A stretch of 64,000 bases of DNA from Leadbetterella byssophila_A (GTDB lineage: Bacteria > Bacteroidota > Bacteroidia > Cytophagales > Spirosomataceae), in the NCBI GenBank assembly GCA_040394735.1, contig JBEBRR010000009.1, positions 15,359-79,358 of the forward strand. Reading direction: 5' to 3'. The position numbers were made by a program, and so were the translations under genes. The notes under the pieces were generated by a model, which saw only the letters and a list, made by a program, of their open reading frames with translations, was not told the origin of the DNA and did no database searches. Positions 52,706 through 62,045 of the stretch are shown here, piece by piece; the stretch's first letter is position 1, and each line of letters starts with the position of its first letter.

Positions 52706-53379
52706 TTATGCTGACTTAACAGTACTTTAATTTCCACCTTCAGCCGGTCCATCTCGCTCTTTTTTGTACCACTGTAAATCCCCCTGAAATGTCCCTGCTG
52801 ATCAATCAGCATCACTTTATCGGAATGGATGAACATCTCGTCTACATGGGTGATCCTGCCGTCGTATTCGGAGGCATCGGCTACCGGCAGACGAAAGTCT
52901 TTAATGGAGAGATCATAGATATATTTCTTGTCACCGGTAAGAAGGTCATAATGCAGGCGGTCCATGCCCAGTGCCCGGGCGTACAACTTCAGCACCTCAG
53001 GAGTATCATATTTCGGATCTACCGTAATGCCGTAAAAGTGTACTTCCTGGTTTTTCTTGAAAGATTCTGCCACTTTTACCATCAGGGTATTGGCTATAGG
53101 ACAGATGGTGCCGCAGCGTGAGAAAAAGAAGTTGACTACGGTTATGCCTCCGGCCTGTACGGTGGTGCTGTCGCCACGGGTATTCAGCAGGGTAAACGGT
53201 GTCATACGTGCAAAAACGGTATCTCCTTCTGCCATCATCACCTCTCCGCTTTCATCCGTTTCCGGGAAAAAGTAGGGGAGATCGAAATTGTTATTACCGA
53301 ACAACTTCAGGAATATAAATGTCAAGACCGGAATACCCAGTATAGCGAAGAGTATTCCGGCCTTCAGCGTTTTATTCAT
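52702..53379 (-). CDS. SCO1/SenC-family copper chaperone
   Basis: 225 residues with an N-terminal membrane anchor (GILFAILGIPVLTFIFLKLF) and a thioredoxin-like domain. The copper motif is FFSRCGTICP (Cys-x3-Cys), with the partner His in the FIHSDKVMLID segment near residue 185. It delivers copper to the CuA site of oxidase subunit II. The start abuts the stop of the subunit IV gene with no gap, so they are co-translated. Confidence 0.92.
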   Translation of the reverse strand: MNKTLKAGILFAILGIPVLTFIFLKLFGNNNFDLPYFFPETDESGEVMMAEGDTVFARMTPFTLLNTRGDSTTVQAGGITVVNFFFSRCGTICPIANTLMVKVAESFKKNQEVHFYGITVDPKYDTPEVLKLYARALGMDRLHYDLLTGDKKYIYDLSIKDFRLPVADASEYDGRITHVDEMFIHSDKVMLIDQQGHFRGIYSGTKKSEMDRLKVEIKVLLSQHN

Positions 53380-53703
53380 TTAGAAAAACTTTTCTATACC
53401 AAAGTATTCTCCTTCCACAAGAAGTGCCACAATCAACCAGAGTACAAAAATAACAGGCAGTACAATGGTCCATATGAACGCTTTGGTTTCACTGCCCAGG
53501 TGCATGAATATCCCTACAATATAATAGGCTTTGATGATCGTCATGATCACAAAAATCCCGATTTTTGTCCATTTATAATGATCTGCATCGACTGTGAATG
53601 CTACCACGAACTCCAGGGCAGTCAGGGCCAGCAGAATCCAGAATACTTTCCAGAGGTGTTTGGTGTTCGGCTTTTGTCTTTCTGTTAATGAATGCTCTGC
53701 CAT
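53380..53703 (-). CDS. Cytochrome c oxidase subunit IV family protein
   Basis: 107 residues with three membrane helices (about 20-42, 45-68, 75-98) including KAYYIVGIFMHLGSETKAFIW, the conserved block of prokaryotic subunit IV (COX4_pro type). It stabilises the oxidase core. It lies between a subunit III gene and the SCO gene in the operon. Confidence 0.88.
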   Translation of the reverse strand: MAEHSLTERQKPNTKHLWKVFWILLALTALEFVVAFTVDADHYKWTKIGIFVIMTIIKAYYIVGIFMHLGSETKAFIWTIVLPVIFVLWLIVALLVEGEYFGIEKFF

Positions 53704-53723
53704 TTCAATATTATTTTAATGTT

Positions 53724-54485
53724 TTAAACCAGATAGAAGAAGGTAAATACAAATACCCACACGAGATCCACAAAGTGCCAGTAAAGTCCTACTTTTTCTA
53801 CCATTTCGTAATGTCCTCTTTTTTGATAGATGCCGTTCGTGGTATTATAGAATACCATGATGTTCAGCAGCACCCCGATAAACACGTGGAATCCGTGGAA
53901 TCCCGTGATGAAGAAAAAGAGGTTGGCAAAGTTTGGCGGACCATACTCATTGATGCCCAGTTTGGCACCGAAAATAGTGGTTCCGTCTTCAAGGGTAAGT
54001 CCGTGCTCGGTTCCATGAATGAAGTGGGTCCATTCCCAGGCCTGTGAAGAAAGGAAAATAAAACCACCGAGGATGGTCCACAGCATCCATTTTTCCACAT
54101 CGGCTTTGTCTCTTCTGTGACCGGCTTCCACGGCCAGTACCATTGTCACCGAGCTGAAGATCAGGATAAAGGTCATGATTCCTACAAAAACCAGCGGAAG
54201 ATCTACGCCGTGGAGAAGAGGTACCGCTTTGAATACCTTTTCCGGAATAGGCCAGTAATGTTGAGAAAACTCAAAGGTCTTGTGGGTCATTCCGGCCACC
54301 ACTTCGCTGAAAGTAGGATAACCGAAACGGATCAGGCCGTAGGTCACCAGAAAGCCGGAAAATGTGAATACATCGGAAAGTAAAAATATCCACATCATTA
54401 ATTTACCGTAGCCAGCCTTCAGGGGTTGGGTGCCGCCCTGCCACAGAAGGTGAGGAGGGTTTACAGATGTTTTCTCAACTGCCAT
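53724..54485 (-). CDS. ctaE: Cytochrome c oxidase subunit III (larger copy)
   Basis: 253 residues, with about six membrane helices. KLMMWIFLLSDVFTFSGFLVTYGLIR at the start, SSQAWEWTHFIHG, FFITGFHGFHVFIGVLLN and VGLYWHFVDLVWVFVFTFFYLV at the end are subunit III signatures. The residues 1-25 linker carries no extra domain. It contributes to proton uptake and integrity of the heme-copper oxidase. A second, shorter subunit III gene lies directly upstream. Confidence 0.92.
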   Translation of the reverse strand: MAVEKTSVNPPHLLWQGGTQPLKAGYGKLMMWIFLLSDVFTFSGFLVTYGLIRFGYPTFSEVVAGMTHKTFEFSQHYWPIPEKVFKAVPLLHGVDLPLVFVGIMTFILIFSSVTMVLAVEAGHRRDKADVEKWMLWTILGGFIFLSSQAWEWTHFIHGTEHGLTLEDGTTIFGAKLGINEYGPPNFANLFFFITGFHGFHVFIGVLLNIMVFYNTTNGIYQKRGHYEMVEKVGLYWHFVDLVWVFVFTFFYLV

Positions 54486-54543
54486 AAGTGTACGTTAAAA
54501 ATTCAAACAAATTTATAAATCTATTACTTTAATTCAAAAACTA

Positions 54544-55116
54544 CTATCTGAAATATATCAGGAACAGGAACAGGTACACCCAGAGAATATCCAGGAAATG
54601 CCAGTAAGTGGCGCACACTTCGATCTGGGTAGTGTTTCCCGCACGGATCTTCCCTCTGAATGTGCTGTAAAACGCATAGAGAAGAACACCCAGGCCCGTG
54701 ATAATATGAAACAGGTGCGTGCCGGTGAGTACATAATAAAACGACTCCGCCGGGTTTCCTTTAACATAAATTCCGGCTTTCTGAAGCTCCTGCCAGCCCA
54801 GTACCTGGAGAACCAGGAAGGCGATCCCGCCGGCGGCCGTCACACTGATCAAAGTTCTTAATTTCGAAAGGTTATCACTTTTAGCCGCTTTAACAGACAG
54901 GTGCATGGTAAGGCTGCTGATAAGCAGTACGACTGTACTGATATAAAAAATCACGGGAATTTCAAACTCCGTCCAGTTGCCTTCGGCCCGCCTGACCAGG
55001 TAGGCGCTGGTGAAGGCGGCAAAAAGCATGATGATGGAGATAATAAACAACCATACGATAAACTTCCAGGGGTTTACGGTATAGATAGGTTTAATATTTT
55101 GTGCTTTGGCCATCAT
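54544..55116 (-). CDS. Cytochrome c oxidase subunit III (shorter copy)
   Basis: 190 residues (ATGs at 55116 and 55113 both possible), five membrane helices, with VLTGTHLFHIITGLGVLLYAF and CATYWHFLDILWVYLFLFLIYFR, the canonical C-terminal signature. It is about 60 residues shorter than the neighbouring subunit III. Tandem long/short subunit III genes are common in Bacteroidota oxidase loci; each may take a distinct site. 4 bp downstream of ctaB. Confidence 0.9.
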   Translation of the reverse strand: MMAKAQNIKPIYTVNPWKFIVWLFIISIIMLFAAFTSAYLVRRAEGNWTEFEIPVIFYISTVVLLISSLTMHLSVKAAKSDNLSKLRTLISVTAAGGIAFLVLQVLGWQELQKAGIYVKGNPAESFYYVLTGTHLFHIITGLGVLLYAFYSTFRGKIRAGNTTQIEVCATYWHFLDILWVYLFLFLIYFR

Positions 55117-55120
55117 ATTT

Positions 55121-55999
55121 TTATACTTTGTCTAACAGATATGCGATTTGTACCACAGGTAAATACAGGAAAGACCCGAACATCAGCTTCAGAGCTGCTT
55201 TGTTGGTCCGTTCTTTCATCAGGTGCAGGGTCTGGGTCAGGAACAACACCCCGGACAGCAATGCGATAACGGCCGAATTGATCCCGGTCATGCCAAGGTA
55301 GTAAGGCACCCAGCATAACGGCAGCAAAAACAGCGTATAAGACATGATCTGAAATGCAGAAGAAAGATCGCGGCCGCCTTTGGAAGGCAGCAGCTTAAAG
55401 CCGGCTTTCCGGTAGTCGTCATCCAGCACCCAGGCAATAGCCCAGAAATGGGGAAACTGCCAGAAGAACTGGATGGCAAAGAGAATGCCCGGCTCCAGTC
55501 CGAAATGCCCCGTGCTGGCTACCCACCCGATCATCGGCGGGAATGCCCCCGGTAAAGCGCCCACCGCCACTGCTACGGGACCTACCCGTTTCAGGGGAGT
55601 ATACACAAAACCGTAAAGGATCAGCGAAAGCAGGGACAGGAGGAAGGCATAAAGGTTAAAAACAGATAGAAGGATACCCAGACCGGTCAGTCCGCACAGC
55701 AGGCTGAAGCCGGCAGCTTCCTTCACGGAAAGGCGCCCGGAAGGCAGCGGTCTGTTCCGGGTCCTGGCCATCAGTTTGTCTAGCTCTTTCTCCTTGATCT
55801 GGTTGATCACATTGGCCGAAGCCGTTATCAGGAAAGAGGCAAATCCGAAAACGAGCAGATTCAGGGGGGACAGCTCGGGAGAGGCCAGTGCATACCCGAA
55901 GCAACTGCTGAAAACCACCGTCATGGAAAGCCTGAACTTGGTCAGTTCAAAATATGCTTTCGCCTTTTCTCCTGCTGATATGTATATTGTACTGTTCAT
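55121..55999 (-). CDS. ctaB: Protoheme IX farnesyltransferase (heme O synthase)
   Basis: 292 residues of the UbiA prenyltransferase superfamily, about nine membrane helices. NVINQIKEKELDKLMARTRNRPLPSG holds the two Asp-rich-like prenyl-PP-binding positions, and DDDYRKAGFKLLPSKGG is the second conserved loop. It farnesylates heme b to heme o. The ATG overlaps the ctaA stop by 4 bp, so the two enzymes of heme A synthesis are coupled. Confidence 0.93.
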   Translation of the reverse strand: MNSTIYISAGEKAKAYFELTKFRLSMTVVFSSCFGYALASPELSPLNLLVFGFASFLITASANVINQIKEKELDKLMARTRNRPLPSGRLSVKEAAGFSLLCGLTGLGILLSVFNLYAFLLSLLSLILYGFVYTPLKRVGPVAVAVGALPGAFPPMIGWVASTGHFGLEPGILFAIQFFWQFPHFWAIAWVLDDDYRKAGFKLLPSKGGRDLSSAFQIMSYTLFLLPLCWVPYYLGMTGINSAVIALLSGVLFLTQTLHLMKERTNKAALKLMFGSFLYLPVVQIAYLLDKV

Positions 56000-56949
56000 T
56001 TGTTGCTGTTATCAGGGTTAAGTGTGAAATACAGGATAAACTGTATTGATACAATTACCACTGAAAATGTAAGATGCAAAGGCTGCAGCATAGCGGGAAA
56101 ACCCGCAAGGCTCAGCACGGTCCCGGAGAGTACTTCGGTAATAACGAGGATAAGTCCCCATACTGCAAAGCCCGGGAGTACCCGGCTCTCAAACCTGGCT
56201 TTTATCATTTTATATATTACACCATGCAATACCAGGATAATCACCGAAAGCACCGCATGAAAAATCACTTTACCTTTTACTTCGTTGATCCACAGGCTCC
56301 GGTTATGGTCTCCCAGAAGCCGCTGCGCGTGGTCAATTCCTTCCCTGATCTGTGTTCCGAATACGATCTGACCAATGGTAACAAAAAGTGCCATTACTAA
56401 CAGGAACTGGATATCGGCTTTCTTTTCAGTGCCCTTTATAAGGGGATGACCGCTGTACGACTTCAGCACGGCCCAGATCAGGAGGGCCAGTATCAGCACG
56501 GCTACTACCATGTGAAGCGTGATCAATCCGGGTGCCAGTTCGGAAGCCACCACTTTGGCTCCCAGCCATCCTTCATAAGCCACCAGCACAAAAGCCAGGA
56601 GGCAGATGTAGAAAATCTTTTTATGGGTTCTGAAATAAGCCCGGTAGGCCAGGATCACCGTAATGAAAATAAAGATCCCTACAGAAACCCCCACCAGCCG
56701 GTTCACATATTCAGTCCAGGTCTTTACGGCGTTAAACTCTACTTCGCCTTTCAGCTTGGCCCCGAAAATTTCCTGGTAATTGGCAGGAAGCTGCTCCACG
56801 GAAGTGGGAGGTACCCACATTCCGAAGCATCTCGGCCAGTCAGGACAACCCATGCCTGAACCGGTTGCTCTTACAAATCCACCGACAAATATCAGAAAGA
56901 TGACGGCGACAATTGTAATGATAGCAAATTTCCTGAATGATCTTTCCAC
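55996..56949 (-). CDS. ctaA: Heme A synthase (CtaA/COX15 family)
   Basis: 317 residues, eight membrane helices. GGFVRATGSGMGCPDWPRCFG (first heme region with Cys pair) and TEYVNRLVGVSVGIF, ITLHMVVAVLIL, IREGIDHAQRLLGDHN, FHAVLSVIILVLHGVIY and LQPLHLTFSVVIV provide the conserved His ligands. It oxidises heme o to heme a for the oxidase encoded upstream. Overlaps ctaB by 4 bp and is 16 bp downstream of ctaD. Confidence 0.93.
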   Translation of the reverse strand: MERSFRKFAIITIVAVIFLIFVGGFVRATGSGMGCPDWPRCFGMWVPPTSVEQLPANYQEIFGAKLKGEVEFNAVKTWTEYVNRLVGVSVGIFIFITVILAYRAYFRTHKKIFYICLLAFVLVAYEGWLGAKVVASELAPGLITLHMVVAVLILALLIWAVLKSYSGHPLIKGTEKKADIQFLLVMALFVTIGQIVFGTQIREGIDHAQRLLGDHNRSLWINEVKGKVIFHAVLSVIILVLHGVIYKMIKARFESRVLPGFAVWGLILVITEVLSGTVLSLAGFPAMLQPLHLTFSVVIVSIQFILYFTLNPDNSNK

Positions 56950-56965
56950 GATCTATAAGACCTTA

Positions 56966-58840
56966 TCAGTCGGGAATTGAATGATCGTACTTAATATTTT
57001 CTATCTCCTTCTCTTTTGCGATCAGATCATTTTCTTCCGGAGTATTCGACTCGGGAGTAGCTGAGAACGGTACGTTCTGCGGAATGAAATCATCAGGCGC
57101 TCCCGGTTTGGAATAGTCATAAGGCCATCTGTATACCGTAGGAATCTCTCCCGGCCAGTTTCCGTGTCCCAGATCTACCGGAGTGGTCCACTCCAGGGTA
57201 TTGGATTTCCACGGGTTAGCCGAAGCCTTCTTCCCTTTGAACATAGAGTAGAAGAAGTTATAGATAAAAATAAACTGGGCAAATACGGTGATAACCGCAG
57301 CTACCGTGATAACGATATTCAGGTCTGCAAACGTATCAAAAACCTTGAATCCTGACCACTGATAATATCTTCTCGGGAAACCGGCGATACCAATATAGTG
57401 CATAGGTATAAATACCATATATACCCCGATAAAAGAGATCCAGAAGTGAATGTAGCCCAGGGTGCTGTTCATCATCCTGCCATACATTTTCGGGAACCAG
57501 TGATATACCCCTGCAATCATGGCAAAGAATGCGGCCGACCCCATTACGAGGTGGAAGTGCGCTACCACAAAGTAGGTATCGTGCAGCTGGATGTCAAGAG
57601 CAGCATTTCCGAGAATGATACCGGTAAGACCGCCTGAAACAAAGAACGATACCATACCGATAGCGAAAAGCATAGCCGGGGTAAAGATCAGGTTTCCTCT
57701 CCAGAGCGTGGTAATATAGTTAAAACCTTTTACTGCCGAAGGAACGGCAATAATCAGCGTCAGCAGCATAAAGATGGAGCCCAGAAAAGGGTTCATACCG
57801 GTAACAAACATATGGTGCGCCCATACGATGAAGGCCAGGAACATGATGCCCAGCATGGAAAGGATCATGGCTTTGTACCCGAAAATCGGTTTCCGGGAGT
57901 TGGTAGAGATTACTTCCGAAGAAATACCGAAGGCCGGAAGGATCACGATATACACCTCAGGGTGCCCCAGGAACCAGAAAAGGTGCTGGAACAGGATAGG
58001 GCTACCGCCCTGGTTAGGCAGCGCCTGACCCTGAATATAAATGTCGGAAAGATAAAAGCTGGTTCCGAAGCTTCTGTCGAAGATCAGCAGCAGAGCCGCT
58101 GAAAAAAGTACAGGGAAGGAAAGGATACCCAGGATAGCCGTAAACAGAAACGACCAGATAGTCAGCGGCAGCTTGTCCATTGACATCCCCTTGGTACGAA
58201 GGTTCAGGATAGTGGTTACGTAGTTGATGCTACCCAGAAGGCTGGAGGCAATGAATATAGCCATGGAAACCAGCCAGAGTGTCATACCTGTTCCCGAACC
58301 GGGGTTGGCTTCTTCCAACGCACTTAACGGAGGATAGATCACCCAGCCGCCACCGGCAGGACCGTGCGGCAGGAAAAGGGAGATAAACATGATAACACCC
58401 GCTAAAAAGAACAGCCAGTAAGAGATCATGTTCATAAAGCCGGAGGCCATATCTCTGGCGCCTACCTGCAAAGGAATGAGCAGGTTGGAAAAAGTACCGC
58501 TCAGACCGGCCGTCAGTACAAAGAATACCATGATGGTACCGTGCATGGTCACCAGCGCCAGGTAAAAGTTATTATCCAGCTTCCCGGATTCATTGATCCA
58601 ATGCCCCAGGATAGGCTTCAGGAAAGACATATCCATATCCGGGAAAGCTAACTGCAGACGGAAGATTACGGACATCAGTCCGCCGAGCACCGCCCAGATG
58701 ATCCCTGAAATAAGGTACTGCTTGGCTATCGTCTTATGGTCAAGCGAGAAAATATACTTACTGAAGAAGCCTTGTTCGTGGTGCTCCTCATGTCCGTGTT
58801 CAGCGTGACCGTGTCCTTCTGCTATTGAATGAGCTGCCAT
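56966..58840 (-). CDS. ctaD: Cytochrome c oxidase subunit I
   Basis: 624 residues, with twelve core helices. LFWFLGHPEVYIVILPAFGISSEVIS holds the CuB His and cross-linked Tyr (HPEVY), IVWAHHMFVTGMNP the further CuB His pair, and HDTYFVVAHFHLVMGSAAFF the heme His ligands. The N-terminus carries a His-rich stretch (GHGHAEHGHEEHHEQGF, about residues 9-25). A-type oxidase; reduces O2 to water and pumps protons. It lies 26 bp downstream of ctaC. Confidence 0.96.
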   Translation of the reverse strand: MAAHSIAEGHGHAEHGHEEHHEQGFFSKYIFSLDHKTIAKQYLISGIIWAVLGGLMSVIFRLQLAFPDMDMSFLKPILGHWINESGKLDNNFYLALVTMHGTIMVFFVLTAGLSGTFSNLLIPLQVGARDMASGFMNMISYWLFFLAGVIMFISLFLPHGPAGGGWVIYPPLSALEEANPGSGTGMTLWLVSMAIFIASSLLGSINYVTTILNLRTKGMSMDKLPLTIWSFLFTAILGILSFPVLFSAALLLIFDRSFGTSFYLSDIYIQGQALPNQGGSPILFQHLFWFLGHPEVYIVILPAFGISSEVISTNSRKPIFGYKAMILSMLGIMFLAFIVWAHHMFVTGMNPFLGSIFMLLTLIIAVPSAVKGFNYITTLWRGNLIFTPAMLFAIGMVSFFVSGGLTGIILGNAALDIQLHDTYFVVAHFHLVMGSAAFFAMIAGVYHWFPKMYGRMMNSTLGYIHFWISFIGVYMVFIPMHYIGIAGFPRRYYQWSGFKVFDTFADLNIVITVAAVITVFAQFIFIYNFFYSMFKGKKASANPWKSNTLEWTTPVDLGHGNWPGEIPTVYRWPYDYSKPGAPDDFIPQNVPFSATPESNTPEENDLIAKEKEIENIKYDHSIPD

Positions 58841-58866
58841 ATCTATATATCGTAATTTTTAAATTC

Positions 58867-59991
58867 TTATTTTGTTTCTTCTAGTCCTGCCACTGCGGGT
58901 ACCGCTACTGCAGCGGAGTCAGCCGGAGCGGCTGCTTCGTCTGTTTCAATGTACTTCAGAGCTCTGGCTTTCAGTTTTTCAGGAACATGAACCAGCAGGT
59001 CCGGATTCAGTGTCAGCACGGGCTTCTGCTCTCTTTTCCATTTTTCATACTCTTCGGGTTCATCCACTTTCAGTACCATACGCATACCGAAGTGTGATTT
59101 TCCGCAGATCTCGGTACAGGCGATCTCATAGTCAAATTCGGAGTCGTTCAGCAGGGCTTTCATTTCGGCTGTAGACTTGTCAGCAATAAACCAGAATTTG
59201 GTAGGCATACCCGGTACGGCGTCCATTTTAACCCTCATGTGAGGAATGAACACGCTGTGAAGTACGTCACGTGCTTTGATCCTCAATAAGACCGGCTTCC
59301 CTTTGGGGATATGCAATTCAGTGGAATTGGAAAAATCGTCAAAAGAGTTGGCATCGGCAAAGTCAAGTCCCAGCGGGTTACCGGAGCCGTCATCCATCAG
59401 CTTGTAGTTGGATTTACCGAACTCCCCGTCTTCTCCTGAATACCTGACCATCCAGGCAAACTGGCGGCCGGTGATCTCAATCACCTCCGCATCTTCCGGG
59501 GCTTCACCGGTAATCTCGTTCCATACTACCAGGCCTGAAAGTACAAGCCCGGTCATCACCACGGCAGGAACCGTGGTCCAGATGATCTCCAACGTATTAT
59601 TATGGGTATAAAAAGCCGACTTTCTTTTGTTGGAATGCCGGTAGATGTAGGAGAAAAGGAACAGGAATGTATTTACCAGGAAGAAGGCAACGGTGATGAT
59701 CGCCATGGAAAACCAGAACCAGAAATCGGTTTTTCTGCCGTGTACCGAAGAGGCTTCGGGCAGAAAATACTGCGAATAATGGATATAGGACCAGGTAGTA
59801 CCCACCACAGCCAGTATCCAGAATACCAGCAGTGCTGCGGCATTGAAGTTATTGGCTGAATCGGCCGCTCCCAGGTAGGAGGGATCGCTTTCGGCGATCT
59901 TATTTTTGTTAATAATCTTTCTGGTTTGCGATATAACTTTAAATGTTAGAACTACAAACAGAATGGCCAGTATTGCAATTATGTATATCAT
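58867..59991 (-). CDS. ctaC: Cytochrome c oxidase subunit II
   Basis: 374 residues, with three hydrophobic segments near the N-terminus (about 2-16, 50-70, 92-115), and then the CuA cupredoxin domain. The CuA site is read as EIACTEICGKSHFGMRM (Cys-x3-Cys-x3-His-x2-Met), with HSVFIPHMRVKMDAVPG upstream for the other His. WTTVPAVVMTGLVL is the conserved helix end. There is no fused cytochrome c domain, so the electron donor must be a separate cytochrome c or the ActE/ActA proteins of the adjacent complex III. Confidence 0.94.
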   Translation of the reverse strand: MIYIIAILAILFVVLTFKVISQTRKIINKNKIAESDPSYLGAADSANNFNAAALLVFWILAVVGTTWSYIHYSQYFLPEASSVHGRKTDFWFWFSMAIITVAFFLVNTFLFLFSYIYRHSNKRKSAFYTHNNTLEIIWTTVPAVVMTGLVLSGLVVWNEITGEAPEDAEVIEITGRQFAWMVRYSGEDGEFGKSNYKLMDDGSGNPLGLDFADANSFDDFSNSTELHIPKGKPVLLRIKARDVLHSVFIPHMRVKMDAVPGMPTKFWFIADKSTAEMKALLNDSEFDYEIACTEICGKSHFGMRMVLKVDEPEEYEKWKREQKPVLTLNPDLLVHVPEKLKARALKYIETDEAAAPADSAAVAVPAVAGLEETK

Positions 59992-60018
59992 CTTGTAATT
60001 AATAACGCTTTTTTAAAA

Positions 60019-61386
60019 TTATATATCGTGATGAGTACTCTCTTCCAGGAACGGGTGATTCTTGGCATACAGGTTGGCCTTGGTCAACTGGTTAGCTACA
60101 AAATAAATGAACAGGGAAGCAAACGTGAGTGTGGTACCCAGCTCAATAATACCTATTCCGCCCTGATCTTTAGCCACACCCGGCATGATCATCTGGTAGA
60201 AGTCAAACCAGTGGCCGATCAGGATAGAAGCACAGGCCAGCTTCAGTAAAGTAAAATTACGTTTTGAATTCCGGGCCATCAGGATCAGGAAAGGAAATAC
60301 AAAGTTCAGCACCAGGTTAATCAGGAACGGGGCAAGATAACGGCCGCCGTACCCGCTGGTTCTCTCTTCGAAATAAATGGTTTCTTCCGGCATGTTAGCA
60401 TAGAAGATCAGCAGGTACTGGCTGAACCAGGTATAGGTCCAGAAGATGGAAAAACCGAAGATCAGCTTGCCCAGATCCTGGATAACGCTCATGTTCACCG
60501 CCTTCAGGTAGCCATTTTCCTTCAACAGAATTATGGTAAGCATCATGGCAGACAGACCTGCAGCATGCCACGACGCCAGGTGATACCAGCCAAACATGGT
60601 AGAGAACCAGTGCGGGTCAATAGACATGGTAAGATCCCATGCTGCAGTAGAAGAAGTTACAGCAAAGAACAAAAGGAACGCTTTGGAGTAAGCGCGGCTT
60701 TTGTAATAATAATCCAGGCCGCCATACTGGTCTTCCAGGAGAGAGAGCTTCCGGACCTGAATCCAGAGGAAGTACCAGATCACGAAATAAATGATCATCC
60801 GGACCAGGAAGAAGGGGAAATTAAGGAACCAGGTTTTACCGGCAATGATAGCATCAAAGCTAGGCGATGCAGGATCAGTTAAGCCCTCGTGGGTCCAGTG
60901 AAAGATGATATGCCGCGTGGACGGAATCAGAAAAAGTACCAGCATGATCACTGAGGGCACAATGGCGAATGCCGGAAATGCCTCTGCTACCCGCTTGATA
61001 GACGCCTGCCACCCGGCTTTGGCTACATAGTTATAGGCAATAAAGAACAGCCCCACAAGAGCTATACCTATAAAATATACACTGTTCATCCACAGGTTAG
61101 CGATTAACCTGCTGGTCAGGGTTGCTCCGTGGTGGTCGCCGTGGTCTTCCGCATGATGGTCTCCCTCCGAATGGGCGCCGGCATGATCAGCCGCATGCGC
61201 ATCTACCTGATGCGCCGCTTCGTGGTGATCCTCATGTCCCAGAGGCCACCACCCTTTATGAATAATAAAAGCACCCAGGGCAACCAGGACCACCCCCAGC
61301 AATGCTGTTAGAATCAGCTTTTTTCTGAGGGCCGGACTGAATTCAAATGATTCGTCAAGTGAGGGTATATCGTGCTTGTGAGCCAT
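60019..61386 (-). CDS. actF: Alternative complex III subunit ActF
   Basis: 455 residues, about ten membrane helices, with a cytoplasmic N-terminus and then a markedly His/Asp-rich loop (about 55-90, HEDHHEAAHQVDAHAADHAG and so on). VTSSTAAWDLTMSIDPHWFSTMFGWYHLASWHAAGLSAMM is typical of ActF/quinol:cytochrome c oxidoreductase membrane subunits. Alternative complex III oxidises menaquinol and passes electrons to the oxidase just downstream. 27 bp before ctaC. Confidence 0.9.
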   Translation of the reverse strand: MAHKHDIPSLDESFEFSPALRKKLILTALLGVVLVALGAFIIHKGWWPLGHEDHHEAAHQVDAHAADHAGAHSEGDHHAEDHGDHHGATLTSRLIANLWMNSVYFIGIALVGLFFIAYNYVAKAGWQASIKRVAEAFPAFAIVPSVIMLVLFLIPSTRHIIFHWTHEGLTDPASPSFDAIIAGKTWFLNFPFFLVRMIIYFVIWYFLWIQVRKLSLLEDQYGGLDYYYKSRAYSKAFLLFFAVTSSTAAWDLTMSIDPHWFSTMFGWYHLASWHAAGLSAMMLTIILLKENGYLKAVNMSVIQDLGKLIFGFSIFWTYTWFSQYLLIFYANMPEETIYFEERTSGYGGRYLAPFLINLVLNFVFPFLILMARNSKRNFTLLKLACASILIGHWFDFYQMIMPGVAKDQGGIGIIELGTTLTFASLFIYFVANQLTKANLYAKNHPFLEESTHHDI

Positions 61387-61435
61387 TATAATGTTAACTT
61401 ATATTCCAATAATAAATTTCTTTTTCCAGTATATA

Positions 61436-62041
61436 TCAGCTTCCTTTCTGCAATTTTTGTACAAAGTGGACAATCTTCCATCTTTCTTCGGGGTTCACCT
61501 GCGCCGCGTGCGGCCACATTCTTCCCTTACCGTAAGTGATGGCGAAGAAAATCCTGCCCGGAGGCAGATTTTTAACGGCATCTGAGGTATAGGAAGGTAC
61601 CCCGTTATAAATATCAGCCACCTTACCGTCTGCACCACCGGTAGCTCCGTGACAGTGAGAACAGTTTCTTTTGTAAAGAACTTCTCCTTCTGCCAGGGTT
61701 TGCTCGGTAAGAGGTACCGGGTTTACGAGCGTTTCGGAGGCGGCCTCGTCGTTCCGGGTGAGGTTATAGATCATCAGGTCCTGCACTTCCGTGCTGTCAC
61801 CTGTTTTAAAGGTAGTATGATAGTTTCTCCTTGACACGGTTCCTTCCACGGGAAGGCGCATATTCATACCGTGCGGGTTAATGGCGTTTTTGTCAATCTG
61901 GGTCTGTGCTTCGTATCCTACGGAATTGTACATATTCGGAGCAAATTCCCATCCTGTTCTCTGGGTACGATCACATGAAGTGAGACCGGCAGCGAATGCG
62001 GTAAACAGTACTAATCCTGCTAATCTATTGTTCATTTTCAT
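61436..62041 (-). CDS. actE: Alternative complex III subunit ActE, mono-heme cytochrome c lipoprotein
   Basis: 201 residues with a lipoprotein signal (LTSCDRTQRTG, Cys23), so it is anchored on the periplasmic face. The C-terminal cytochrome c domain (about 115-201) has RNCSHCHGATG (heme CSHCH at 127-131) and GRMWPHAAQVNPEERWKIVHFVQ, whose Met near 178 is the likely axial ligand. It ferries electrons from ActA/ActB to the oxidase CuA centre. Confidence 0.93.
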   Translation of the reverse strand: MKMNNRLAGLVLFTAFAAGLTSCDRTQRTGWEFAPNMYNSVGYEAQTQIDKNAINPHGMNMRLPVEGTVSRRNYHTTFKTGDSTEVQDLMIYNLTRNDEAASETLVNPVPLTEQTLAEGEVLYKRNCSHCHGATGGADGKVADIYNGVPSYTSDAVKNLPPGRIFFAITYGKGRMWPHAAQVNPEERWKIVHFVQKLQKGS

Positions 62042-62045
62042 AATT

